Positions 1 through 5,429 of a stretch of 5,429 bases of DNA are shown in pieces; within the stretch, counting starts at the first letter, position 1, and each line of letters opens with the position of its first letter. Under the pieces are notes generated by a model. It did no database searches. It saw only the letters and a list, made by a program, of their open reading frames with translations, and was not told the origin of the DNA. The stretch is taken from assembly GCA_938014855.1 (NCBI GenBank), contig CALLQM010000417.1:1-5429 (forward strand), written 5' to 3'. The stretch comes from an uncultured Clostridia bacterium (lineage in GTDB: Bacteria; Bacillota; Clostridia; Oscillospirales; Ruminococcaceae). The translations under genes were made by a program, and so were the position numbers.

Positions 1-1
1 A

Positions 2-571
2 GAATACCCCGGAATTACGTTTCGGATCCTTCAATGCGACAGCGGTACGGTTGCCAAGCGGGTGTCTCAGGGAGAAGCGCAGGTAGGAATGACCGGTTCT
101 GTTATGAACACAACAGAGTGCAATTATTGGGAATTTTCTGAAGATCAACTGGTCGTGATTGCGCCCAATACTCCCAAATACCGCGCTCTCGGAGAAGGTG
201 GATTTCCGTTGGATTCTCTCACACAAGAACCGTTTCTCTTGCGTGAGCGCGGGTCCGGAACGCGCAGAGAATTTGAACAGTTTTTGCGGGATAACGGCGT
301 TCCGCCTGAAAGCCTGCACATTGCGGCTGAAATGGAAGATCCGCAGGCAATCAAGCATGCTGTCAGCCAAGGCATGGGCATTTCGGTCATGTCAAAGCGT
401 GCTGCTGCGGATTTTTGCAGGTTTGGAATCTTATTGGCGTTTCCGCCCGTGGGCGTTTCGATGACTCGTAAGCTCTATTTGGTATGCAAAAGAAATACAC
501 AGCTTTCCAAGCATGAAAAAGCGTTCCTGGAGTTTGTGCTTTCGTATTATCGCAAGAAAGGGGGAATTTAA
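2..571 (+). CDS. LysR-type transcriptional regulator, C-terminal effector-binding part (5' end outside window)
   Basis: The reading frame is open from base 2, so the protein begins upstream; the DNA-binding helix-turn-helix is not in the window. What remains (about 189 residues) is the substrate-binding half of a LysR regulator: a YPGITFRI strand near bases 5-28, then VSQGEAQVGMTGS (one lobe of the periplasmic-binding-like fold), the hinge DQLVVIAP, and PFLLRERGSGTRREFE around bases 227-277. The xREEGSGTR-type loop, followed by a VxxGMGISVMS segment, is typical of CysB/CysL-like and selenium-metabolism-associated LysR proteins. Its stop shares a base with the yqeC start (TAATG), so it is probably the first visible gene of the same operon. 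I infer that it controls the selenium/molybdenum hydroxylase genes because of this linkage; the effector is unknown. The GTG at base 62 is internal, not the start. Confidence 0.9.
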   Translation, partial: EYPGITFRILQCDSGTVAKRVSQGEAQVGMTGSVMNTTECNYWEFSEDQLVVIAPNTPKYRALGEGGFPLDSLTQEPFLLRERGSGTRREFEQFLRDNGVPPESLHIAAEMEDPQAIKHAVSQGMGISVMSKRAAADFCRFGILLAFPPVGVSMTRKLYLVCKRNTQLSKHEKAFLEFVLSYYRKKGGI

Positions 572-1254
572 TGGGAACCCTTTTACAAAAACTCGGAATA
601 GGTGTACAGCACCGGATTGTATCCATTGTAGGTTCAGGTGGTAAAACGACGCTGATGTATGCGTTGGCGCGGGAATGTGCTCAAAAAGGAGAAACAGTAG
701 GGATTACCACCACGACGCATATCAAGCGGCCGAATGAGCCGGATTTTTTGCTTGCGGATTCCAAAAGCATCCCGCTCGCTGCAGGCAGGGTGACAGCAGT
801 GGGGAAAGGTGCGGAACACGGGAAAATGGCCATGCCGTCTCATGATGAACTGGACGAGCTCTGCCGACGTGCAAGCCGCGTATTCATTGAGGCGGACGGG
901 GCGAGAATGCTTCCAATTAAGTATCCTAATGCAACGGAACCGGTTATCTTGCCGTGTACGGATTTGGTAATCGCTGTGACAGGGCTTTCCGCTCTTGGAA
1001 AACCTCTGAAAGATGTGTGCTGTCGTGTCCAGCTTGCGCAAGAAATGCTCGGCGTGCATCCCGATGAACCGGTAACGCCGAATATAATTGCAGCATTGCT
1101 GATAAAGGGTTATAGCCGTTGGAATCCGGTTATCGTTCTAAATCAAGCAGATGATGACCGAGTGCGTGTACAGGCGGAACAGGCAGCCGCATTACTAAGA
1201 TCCGGCGGTTTTCAAAAAATCGTGATTACTTCTTTAAAACAGGAGGTTCTTTAA
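571..1254 (+). CDS. yqeC: YqeC, selenium-dependent molybdenum hydroxylase accessory protein (P-loop NTPase-like)
   Basis: This 227-residue protein matches the YqeC family, known as a marker of selenium-dependent molybdenum hydroxylase maturation and co-occurring with SelD; its exact reaction is unknown. It has a Walker A loop GSGGKTT at residues 21-27, a TTTTHIK segment at 46-52, an acidic EADGAR motif at 107-112 followed by PIKYP (115-119), and EPVILPCTD (123-131). A GLSALGKPLKDVCCR segment lies at 138-152. NQAD at 191-194 sits where a base-recognition NKxD-like motif would be expected. These features suggest a cytosolic nucleotide-binding enzyme. The ATG overlaps the stop of the LysR gene by one base and has an AAGGGGG ribosome site just upstream, within the end of that gene, which points to coupled translation. 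The stop lies 2 bases before yqeB. The family call is firm; any chemical role is inference. Confidence 0.92.
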   Translation: MGTLLQKLGIGVQHRIVSIVGSGGKTTLMYALARECAQKGETVGITTTTHIKRPNEPDFLLADSKSIPLAAGRVTAVGKGAEHGKMAMPSHDELDELCRRASRVFIEADGARMLPIKYPNATEPVILPCTDLVIAVTGLSALGKPLKDVCCRVQLAQEMLGVHPDEPVTPNIIAALLIKGYSRWNPVIVLNQADDDRVRVQAEQAAALLRSGGFQKIVITSLKQEVL

Positions 1255-1256
1255 CT

Positions 1257-2069
1257 ATGCTCGTATTAATCAAAGGCTCCGGTGATTTGGCAAGCGGGGT
1301 TGCTCATCGTTTTCATCAGTGCGGAATACAGGTTATTATGACAGACATTGCACAGCCTACCACGGTTCGCTGTACGGTTGCGTATTCCCGTGCGATATAT
1401 GAAGGAACTGCGGAAGTAGAGGGTGTTGTGGGTCGGCTGGCACACGATGCAAACGAAGCAAAAAGCATTGCAGAGTCGGGCGATCTTGCAGTAATTGTAG
1501 ATCCTGAGGCGAAGATTCTGCAAGAAATCTCATTTGATGCAGTGATTGATGCGGTAATTGCAAAAAAGAATATAGGTACAACAATGAAAGATGCTCCCAT
1601 TGTTGTGGCGCTTGGTCCCGGGTTTACCGCAGGAGTGGACTGCCACGCAGTGGTTGAAACTAAGAGGGGCCATCATCTTGGGCGCGTCTTGTATGAGGGA
1701 AGTGCGGCGGCGAATACCGGTATTCCCGGAAATATTATCGGGTTTACGTCGGAACGTATTATCCGCGCACCCAAAGAAGGAATTTTTATTCCAAAGCATC
1801 AGATTGGCGATTTGGTAAAACAGGGTGACGTTGTGGCAGAAGTAGAAGGGACTCCGGTTTGTGCAAATTTAGACGGGGTTGTGCGCGGCATGCTTCCGGC
1901 GGGAACGCCAGTACATAAAGGCATGAAATCAGGGGATATTGACCCGCGCGGCGATGTGGAATACTGCCGCACGATTTCAGATAAGGCACGCGCTATCGGC
2001 GGCGGAGCGTTGGAAGCGGTGCTTTCTTTAAAGAAACGGGGGAACGGACATGAGCAGGCAATATTATAA
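1257..2069 (+). CDS. yqeB: YqeB, EF2563-family selenium-dependent molybdenum hydroxylase system protein
   Basis: This 270-residue protein matches the YqeB/EF2563 family, which phylogenetic profiling links to selenium-dependent molybdenum hydroxylases; the biochemical step is not established. The N-terminus has a Rossmann-like glycine loop, KGSGDLASGVA (6-16). Next come VDPEA (81-85) and an FDAVIDAVIAKKN segment (93-105), then the highly conserved-looking ALGPGFTAGVDCHAVVETKRGHHLGRV (118-144, best read as two blocks). Residues 172-230 read like a biotinyl/lipoyl-type barrel (IGDLVKQGDVVAEV, then DGVVRGMLPAGTPVHKG), but no carrier lysine is visible and Cys202 lies at the turn. A strong AGGAGG at 1241-1246 sits 10 bases before the ATG, inside the end of yqeC. 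The last 20 bases overlap the next gene, so all three accessory genes are probably co-translated in the cytosol. Confidence 0.92.
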   Translation: MLVLIKGSGDLASGVAHRFHQCGIQVIMTDIAQPTTVRCTVAYSRAIYEGTAEVEGVVGRLAHDANEAKSIAESGDLAVIVDPEAKILQEISFDAVIDAVIAKKNIGTTMKDAPIVVALGPGFTAGVDCHAVVETKRGHHLGRVLYEGSAAANTGIPGNIIGFTSERIIRAPKEGIFIPKHQIGDLVKQGDVVAEVEGTPVCANLDGVVRGMLPAGTPVHKGMKSGDIDPRGDVEYCRTISDKARAIGGGALEAVLSLKKRGNGHEQAIL

Positions 2070-3090
2070 AAAATTATCGGATTTATTACTTAGCGGAGGC
2101 AGTGCTGTGCAGGCGACTGTGGTATCCGGAACACGGGGCGGTCTTCCGGCCGCATGTCAAAAAGCGATGTTCGCTTGCAGCGAAATAACCGCTTCAAACG
2201 AAGAATTATCCGATTTTTGGCCGGCAGTGTTTGCAGCTGCGTCTCATAAAACTCTGCCTGTGATGATCGAATTAGAAGGCTATGAAGTATTGCTGGAGCG
2301 GATCAGCTCCCGTCAAAAACTTGTGATTTGCGGCGGCGGACATATTGCGCTTCCTTTAGCAAAGATTGGTGAAATGCTGGATTTTGATGTGACGGTTATC
2401 GATGACCGTCCGGAATTTGCAAATTCTGAGCGGTTTTCCATGGCGAAGCAAATCCTTTGCGAATCGTTTGATACCGCGCTGGAAAAAGTCAGCGATACAG
2501 AAAATACGTACTATGTTATTATTACGCACGGTCATAAGGATGATCGGCTGTGTCTATCTAAAATTTTAAAACGGCGGTTTGCTTATGTCGGAATGATTGG
2601 GAGCAGACGAAAAGTAGCAGTAGTTATGGAACAGTTGGAGAGCGAGGGATACAGCAAGGAACTGTTGGATCAAGTGTATGCGCCGATCGGGCTTCGAATT
2701 GGTGCGCAGTCTCCGGCTGAAATTGCGGTATGTATTGCGGCACAAATCATTGAGGTGCGCAGCGGTGCCAGCGACGGTGGTTTCTCGCCTTCAGCGTTAA
2801 ATGCACTTGCACAGGGTGTTCCGATGGTACTTGCAACCATTCTGCAAAAGAAAGGTTCTTCGCCAAGAGGTGTCGGTACAAAACTTTTAATTGATAAAAA
2901 CAAGCGGCTTTACGGAACCATCGGCGGCGGAGCAGGAGAAGCTGAAGTGATTGCGGCCGCTCCGGAAGTGCTCAAAAACCAAAAACCGCGTATTATGGAA
3001 TGCAATATGACCAGCAAAAATGCATTAGACGACGGAATGGTCTGCGGCGGGATTATTAAGGTTTTGCTTGATCCGATTATAACGCAATAA
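2050..3090 (+). CDS. XdhC/CoxI-family molybdenum hydroxylase maturation protein with Rossmann domain followed by CoxI domain
   Basis: XdhC proteins bind the molybdenum cofactor and help give it its terminal sulfur (here perhaps selenium) before insertion into xanthine dehydrogenase-type enzymes. In this 346-residue protein the Rossmann part spans about 89-237: KLVICGGGHIALPLAKIG (90-107), VTVIDDRPEFAN (114-125), VIITHGHKDD (156-165), YVGMIGSRRK (179-188) and PIGLRIGAQSPAEIAV (212-227). A complete XdhC_CoxI domain follows at about 248-343, with KGSSPRGVGTK (268-278), GTIGGGAGE (289-297) and the DDGMVCGG cysteine motif (327-334). Canonical XdhC has CoxI first and Rossmann second. Here residues 16-85 look like a decayed CoxI copy lacking GSSPR, GGG and CGG. 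The ATG overlaps yqeB by 20 bases and has GGGGG at 2038-2042 as its ribosome site. A terminator follows 15 bases after the stop. Confidence 0.9.
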   Translation: MSRQYYKKLSDLLLSGGSAVQATVVSGTRGGLPAACQKAMFACSEITASNEELSDFWPAVFAAASHKTLPVMIELEGYEVLLERISSRQKLVICGGGHIALPLAKIGEMLDFDVTVIDDRPEFANSERFSMAKQILCESFDTALEKVSDTENTYYVIITHGHKDDRLCLSKILKRRFAYVGMIGSRRKVAVVMEQLESEGYSKELLDQVYAPIGLRIGAQSPAEIAVCIAAQIIEVRSGASDGGFSPSALNALAQGVPMVLATILQKKGSSPRGVGTKLLIDKNKRLYGTIGGGAGEAEVIAAAPEVLKNQKPRIMECNMTSKNALDDGMVCGGIIKVLLDPIITQ

Positions 3091-3105
3091 ATACAAATTG
3101 ATCTC

Positions 3106-3145
3106 AAAAAGAGAGCCGTTTTGGTACTGAAACGGCTCTCTTTTT
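3106..3145 (+). terminator. Intrinsic terminator after the yqeC-yqeB-xdhC operon, probably bidirectional
   Basis: Two 16-base arms (3106-3121 and 3130-3145) pair perfectly around an 8-base loop at 3122-3129. The core is GAGAGCCGTTT with its complement, and the right arm ends in TTTTT. Because the left arm starts with five A, the other strand also reads as hairpin plus T-run, so the element could also stop the convergent minus-strand transcript. It lies 15 bases after the xdhC-family stop. Confidence 0.93.
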
Positions 3146-3158
3146 GTATAAAGAAAGG

Positions 3159-3193
3159 TGGAGACGCAACGGATAACATCCATTGCGTCTCCA
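3159..3193 (-). terminator. Long hairpin downstream of the minus-strand small gene, possible terminator or RNA-stabilising stem
   Basis: TGGAGACGCAA (3159-3169) pairs with 3183-3193 over 11 bases. After one C/A mismatch the stem continues with GGAT against ATCC (3171-3174 and 3178-3181), closing on a 3-base loop. It starts 10 bases after the stop of the minus-strand gene. On the minus strand it is followed by CCTTTCTTTATA, a broken T-rich run, so it is a weaker terminator than the hairpin beyond it. On the + strand no T-run follows. It may act together with the 3106-3145 hairpin. Confidence 0.6.
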
Positions 3194-3203
3194 ATAAAGG
3201 GGG

Positions 3204-3422
3204 CTACTTTGATAGCTTTTTGATGATTTCGGATGCGGATTTTCCGGAGTCTTTCACTAGTTGGTATAATGCATCTTTTTCCGCTTTTTCTTTTGATGCA
3301 ATCAATGCCTTTTTCTTAGCGTTTAATTTTGCAATCCTCGCTTGATTTGTTTTGATCTTTGTTTTTATTTCCTCAATTTGCTTTTCAATTGATTCGGGCG
3401 TTCTTTTTACTCCGCGCGGCAT
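3204..3422 (-). CDS. Small lysine-rich coiled-coil protein, function unknown
   Basis: I do not recognise a named family with certainty. The frame could open further upstream at 3494, but the ATG at 3422 is chosen because TAGGAG (3436-3431) lies 8 bases before it and the upstream residues are a translated AT-rich leader. The 72-residue product begins MPRGVKRTPES, then forms a likely single helix with hydrophobic heptad spacing at residues 16, 19, 23, 26, 30, 33, 37 and 40 (Ile/Leu except Asn26 and Lys37). The tail is LYQLVKDSGKSASEIIKKL. It has 17 Lys and 3 Arg against 9 acidic residues, so it is clearly basic; there is no signal peptide or membrane segment. Such short basic coiled-coil proteins are common hypothetical genes in Clostridia, some on mobile elements. 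DNA or RNA binding, or dimerisation with a partner, is possible but is inference. It converges on the selenium operon and is more AT-rich than it. Confidence 0.72.
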   Translation of the reverse strand: MPRGVKRTPESIEKQIEEIKTKIKTNQARIAKLNAKKKALIASKEKAEKDALYQLVKDSGKSASEIIKKLSK

Positions 3423-3430
3423 AATAAACA

Positions 3431-3436
3431 CTCCTA
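3431..3436 (-). promoter_or_regulatory. Ribosome binding site that fixes the start of the small minus-strand gene
   Basis: The minus strand reads TAGGAG at 3436-3431, 8 bases before the ATG at 3422-3420. No comparable site precedes the upstream in-frame start at 3494, so the shorter 72-residue product is preferred. Confidence 0.8.
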
Positions 3437-3456
3437 TTCCAATCAACTTTAATTTA

Positions 3457-3462
3457 ATTATA
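3457..3462 (-). promoter_or_regulatory. Candidate -10 element for the small minus-strand gene
   Basis: The minus strand carries a perfect TATAAT at 3462-3457, which would start a transcript near 3450 and leave a leader of about 28 bases containing the ribosome site. No good TTGACA-like -35 box is seen at the usual 16-18 base distance, and the region is very AT-rich, so chance is a real alternative. Confidence 0.4.
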
Positions 3463-3594
3463 GTCGCAATAAAGAAAAAATATACGTAAAACAAGAGATA
3501 CTCAAATATAAAATAAATAAGATAATGGATAAATTGGTCTAAACTATAGAATTTTAATTTAATAATCTTGTAAATCGCAAATCAAATTTTTTTA
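3463..3594. other. AT-rich intergenic stretch between divergent promoters
   Basis: This is the central part of the 295-base gap between the small minus-strand gene and the MATE gene. It is strongly AT-rich, with A and T tracts. I see no convincing reading frame, RNA gene or strong hairpin. It probably serves only as upstream promoter DNA for the two divergent genes. Confidence 0.6.
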
Positions 3595-3603
3595 TGCTAT
3601 AAT
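3595..3603 (+). promoter_or_regulatory. Extended -10 promoter for the MATE gene
   Basis: TGCTATAAT is a perfect extended -10 (TGnTATAAT). The hexamer 17 bases upstream (TCGCAA, 3575-3580) is a poor -35, as is common with extended -10 promoters. The predicted start is near 3610, giving a leader of about 108 bases before the ATG at 3718. That leader contains two palindromes. Confidence 0.68.
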
Positions 3604-3609
3604 AAAAAA

Positions 3610-3622
3610 TGTTTAGTAAACA
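3610..3622. promoter_or_regulatory. Candidate operator: 13-base palindrome at the predicted transcription start
   Basis: TGTTTAGTAAACA has perfect 6-base arms around a central G. It lies at the predicted start site of the MATE transcript, where a bound repressor would block initiation. The binding protein is unknown; a MarR or TetR type regulator is a guess from what often controls exporters. Confidence 0.4.
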
Positions 3623-3639
3623 AAAAATTATCTTTTCGA

Positions 3640-3659
3640 TTGTTTGACTAGTTAATCAA
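3640..3659. promoter_or_regulatory. Candidate operator: 20-base imperfect palindrome in the MATE leader
   Basis: The site is centred on ACTAGT (3647-3652), with outer arms TTG and CAA and inner TT/AA steps; 8 of 10 symmetric base pairs match. Its size and layout resemble MarR-family operators, and MATE genes are often MarR-controlled in Firmicutes. It also contains TTGACT (3644-3649), a -35-like hexamer, but the nearest CATAAT lies 22 bases further on, too far for a normal promoter. Confidence 0.4.
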
Positions 3660-3717
3660 AACGAGGGAAAGCATAATCATTTCGTTTATTCTTTTCCGAA
3701 AACATGTGAGGTAACAA

Positions 3718-5115
3718 ATGACAAGCGATACGGTACTGACACAAAAAGATACACAGCGCAGAGATTTGGTTTTGCAGGGGAATTTGTGGAGAGCAATTTT
3801 ACAAATTGGAACACCACTTGCCCTTTATCAAAGCTTAAATCAATTGTTTCGATTACTTGATACGATGATGGCATCACATATCAGTGCGAAATCGGTGTCT
3901 GCGGTGGCATATCTTGGACAAATTAATATGATGCTTGCGGCGGTCGGCGGCGGATTGGCGGTCGGTGCATCCATTAAGGTGAGTGAAGCGTATGGTGCCG
4001 GTGATTATGAATTGGTTAAACAACGTGTTTCCACACTTTTTGCTTTTTGCGGAATCTTAGGACTTTGTGCTTTTGCAATTATTCCATTTACCGGAATTCT
4101 GCTGAGAATGGCAAATACGCCTGCGGAGTTTATGAGTGAAGGAACGCTTTATTTTAATATTGGTCTTGCAGGCTTGGTTTTTAAATTTTTTAATAATGGT
4201 TATATCGCGATTGAACGTGCACGCGGAAATGCGGGTCGTATTCTTTGGCTGAATCTTGCCTCTATTATAATGAAACTGTCCACTACGGCATACTTTGTTT
4301 ATGTCCGCGGATGCGGCATTACGATGATTGCGGTGACTTCCGTTTTATCAGATTCCGTCATTACAGCGGCTGGGATTTTTGAATTGAGCAAGAAAAACGG
4401 AATTTTTGGTTTTCGCATGCACTCTGTCAAATTTACCGGAAATGTTGCACCGCCCATGTTAAAAATATCGTTTCCGGTTATGGTGGAGAAGGTGGCTTTT
4501 TCGTTTGGCAAAGTGGTCGTGAACAGTATGAGTACCGCATATGGTGCGCTGACCGTTGGTGCCTTAGGCATTAGCAATAATATTGGTGGAATCACCACCA
4601 ACCCGCAAAACGGTTATCAGGAAGCGGGCTCTTCGGTAATCAGTCAGAATATTGGAGCGGGACAGCAAAAGCGCGCTTTGCAGGCATTCAAAATTTTGTC
4701 TGTTGTTAATTTAGTTGTCGGTGCGTTGGGTTATTGTTTTACAATGTTCTTTCTGCCGCAGATAGCAGGGCTGTTTGCTTCGGGTGATGTGGCATTTGCA
4801 AAACTCATAAAAAGCATTTATGTATTTGAGGCAGTGGGCAGTATTCCGCTTGGATTATGCAGTTCGGTCACGGCTCTGCTTTACAGTTTTGGTTATACGC
4901 GTCTAACATTGCTGATTAATTTTTGCCGCGTATTTGTATTTCGGGTTCCACTGCTTTGGGCATTGCAGGAGTTTACATCGCTTGGCAGCCGCAGTGTTGG
5001 AATCGTAATGATGGCGAGCAATGTTTTAGTCAGCTTGTTTGCAGTTATTATTTGCGTCTTTGTCGTCCGGCGCATTTGCTGGAATGAAAATATAGTATTT
5101 TGGGGAAAGGAATGA
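3718..5115 (+). CDS. MATE-family efflux transporter
   Basis: MATE proteins sit in the cytoplasmic membrane with 12 helices and export drugs or metabolites in exchange for Na+ or H+. This 465-residue protein has the usual length and the two-fold repeat. The first half has GTPLALYQSLNQLFRLLDTMMASHI (31-55, helix 1) and the loop KVSEAYGAGDYELVKQ (87-102). The second half has the matching QEAGSSVISQNIGAGQQKRAL (two pieces, about 301-321). Hydrophobic helices continue to VLVSLFAVIICVFVV near the C-terminus. No helix is interrupted, so the gene looks intact. GAGG at 3708-3711 lies 6 bases before the ATG. The substrate and the coupling ion cannot be read from the sequence. Its end overlaps the next gene by ATGA, suggesting an operon, and the leader carries candidate operators, so expression is probably induced. 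Confidence 0.93.
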   Translation: MTSDTVLTQKDTQRRDLVLQGNLWRAILQIGTPLALYQSLNQLFRLLDTMMASHISAKSVSAVAYLGQINMMLAAVGGGLAVGASIKVSEAYGAGDYELVKQRVSTLFAFCGILGLCAFAIIPFTGILLRMANTPAEFMSEGTLYFNIGLAGLVFKFFNNGYIAIERARGNAGRILWLNLASIIMKLSTTAYFVYVRGCGITMIAVTSVLSDSVITAAGIFELSKKNGIFGFRMHSVKFTGNVAPPMLKISFPVMVEKVAFSFGKVVVNSMSTAYGALTVGALGISNNIGGITTNPQNGYQEAGSSVISQNIGAGQQKRALQAFKILSVVNLVVGALGYCFTMFFLPQIAGLFASGDVAFAKLIKSIYVFEAVGSIPLGLCSSVTALLYSFGYTRLTLLINFCRVFVFRVPLLWALQEFTSLGSRSVGIVMMASNVLVSLFAVIICVFVVRRICWNENIVFWGKE

Positions 5116-5429
5116 CCAATTTGATCGAAAAAATAGGGGTACGTCTTCATGACTATGGCAGAGGAACTCCACAACAGCAGTTGGTTCGTGTGGCAGGTGA
5201 TGGCTGGGAAAGTATCCAGCTTGCTTTTGTCAAAGCTATAGAAGGTGTCAAGAACGTTCAGAATATAACACCGGATATGGTTGCAGATACAGATGAAGAA
5301 CTGCGCAAACACAAGTTATCGGTGGCGGTTTTGGGTGCATACGTGGAACTAAGCATGCATGATGAAAAGGTACGCCGCCAAGAAGTCGATAAATTGATTG
5401 CACAGATTCCCATAGCCGCGAAACTAAAA
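5112..5429 (+). CDS. Sugar phosphate isomerase/epimerase-like TIM-barrel protein, N-terminal part (cut by window end)
   Basis: The frame is open from the ATG at 5112 to the last base, giving 106 residues. It begins MTNLIEKIGVRLHDYG; then GWESIQLAFVKAI (about 31-43) and KLSVAVLGAYVELSMHDEKVRRQEVDK (about 68-94, in two strands/helices) follow. This order, a first barrel strand IGxRLHD, a second strand xxQLA and a third strand VAVLGxYxxL, matches xylose isomerase-like TIM barrels (AP endonuclease 2 superfamily) common in Firmicutes sugar catabolism. The metal-binding residues of these enzymes lie further on and are outside the window, so activity and substrate are unknown. The ATG overlaps the MATE stop (ATGA), and GGGGAAAGG just upstream within the MATE gene serves as its ribosome site, so the two are translationally coupled. 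Confidence 0.8.
   Translation, partial: MTNLIEKIGVRLHDYGRGTPQQQLVRVAGDGWESIQLAFVKAIEGVKNVQNITPDMVADTDEELRKHKLSVAVLGAYVELSMHDEKVRRQEVDKLIAQIPIAAKLK

Noticed and set aside
62..571. GTG at 62 as the start of a 169-residue protein
   Set aside because: The frame is open upstream to base 2 and those residues fit the LysR effector-binding domain, so the gene simply begins before the window.
634..1059. Minus-strand 141-residue frame inside yqeC
   Set aside because: It is opposite a confidently identified gene and its composition (many His, Arg, Cys) is typical of a shadow frame.
3262..3270. TGGTATAAT on the + strand inside the small minus-strand gene, as an antisense promoter
   Set aside because: No -35 box and no downstream + strand gene before the real MATE promoter; the bases encode part of the LYQLV segment on the minus strand, so chance is likely.
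3121..3345. Plus-strand 74-residue frame across the terminator
   Set aside because: It starts inside the terminator hairpin, has no ribosome site and runs opposite the better supported minus-strand gene.
3423..3494. Upstream extension of the small minus-strand protein by 24 residues
   Set aside because: No ribosome site precedes 3494; the extension reads the AT-rich leader including the candidate -10, and a good ribosome site fits the ATG at 3422.
3644..3677. TTGACT plus CATAAT as the MATE promoter
   Set aside because: The 22-base spacing is too long; the extended -10 at 3595-3603 is a better match.
4893..5312. Minus-strand 139-residue frame
   Set aside because: It overlaps the end of the MATE gene and the isomerase-like gene, both with clear family signatures, and shows no recognisable domain of its own.

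Overview
The window suggests a low-to-middle GC anaerobic Firmicute, probably a clostridial lineage. It has strong Shine-Dalgarno sites, TATAAT-type promoters, tightly packed operons and families typical of gut and fermentative Clostridia. No marker gene allows a genus call.

Left part (bases 2-3145), all on the + strand: the 3' part of a LysR-type regulator, then yqeC, yqeB and an XdhC/CoxI-family gene. They are joined by a 1-base TAATG overlap, a 2-base gap and a 20-base overlap, and end in a perfect 16-bp hairpin terminator. This gene set is the known marker of the selenium-dependent molybdenum hydroxylase maturation system. YqeC and YqeB are accessory proteins of unknown chemistry that co-occur with SelD. 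XdhC-type proteins handle or sulfurate/selenate the molybdenum cofactor of xanthine dehydrogenase-like enzymes. The hydroxylase subunits, selD and the MocA-like cytidylyltransferase are not in the window.

Middle (3146-3717): a short AT-rich island holds a minus-strand gene for a 72-residue, lysine-rich coiled-coil protein of unknown function. It converges on the operon, and two hairpins lie between them. Its promoter side faces a gap of about 295 bases. That gap also holds the promoter of the next + strand gene, an extended -10 followed by two palindromes that look like operator sites.

Right part (3718-5429), + strand: a MATE-family multidrug/metabolite exporter. A 4-base ATGA overlap couples it to the start of a gene for a TIM-barrel sugar phosphate isomerase/epimerase-like protein, which is cut by the window end.

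No RNA gene, insertion sequence or CRISPR array was seen. The most interesting points are the XdhC-family protein with an apparently degenerate second CoxI domain at its N-terminus, the lipoyl-like barrel with a cysteine in YqeB, the small coiled-coil gene, and the paired palindromes in the MATE leader.
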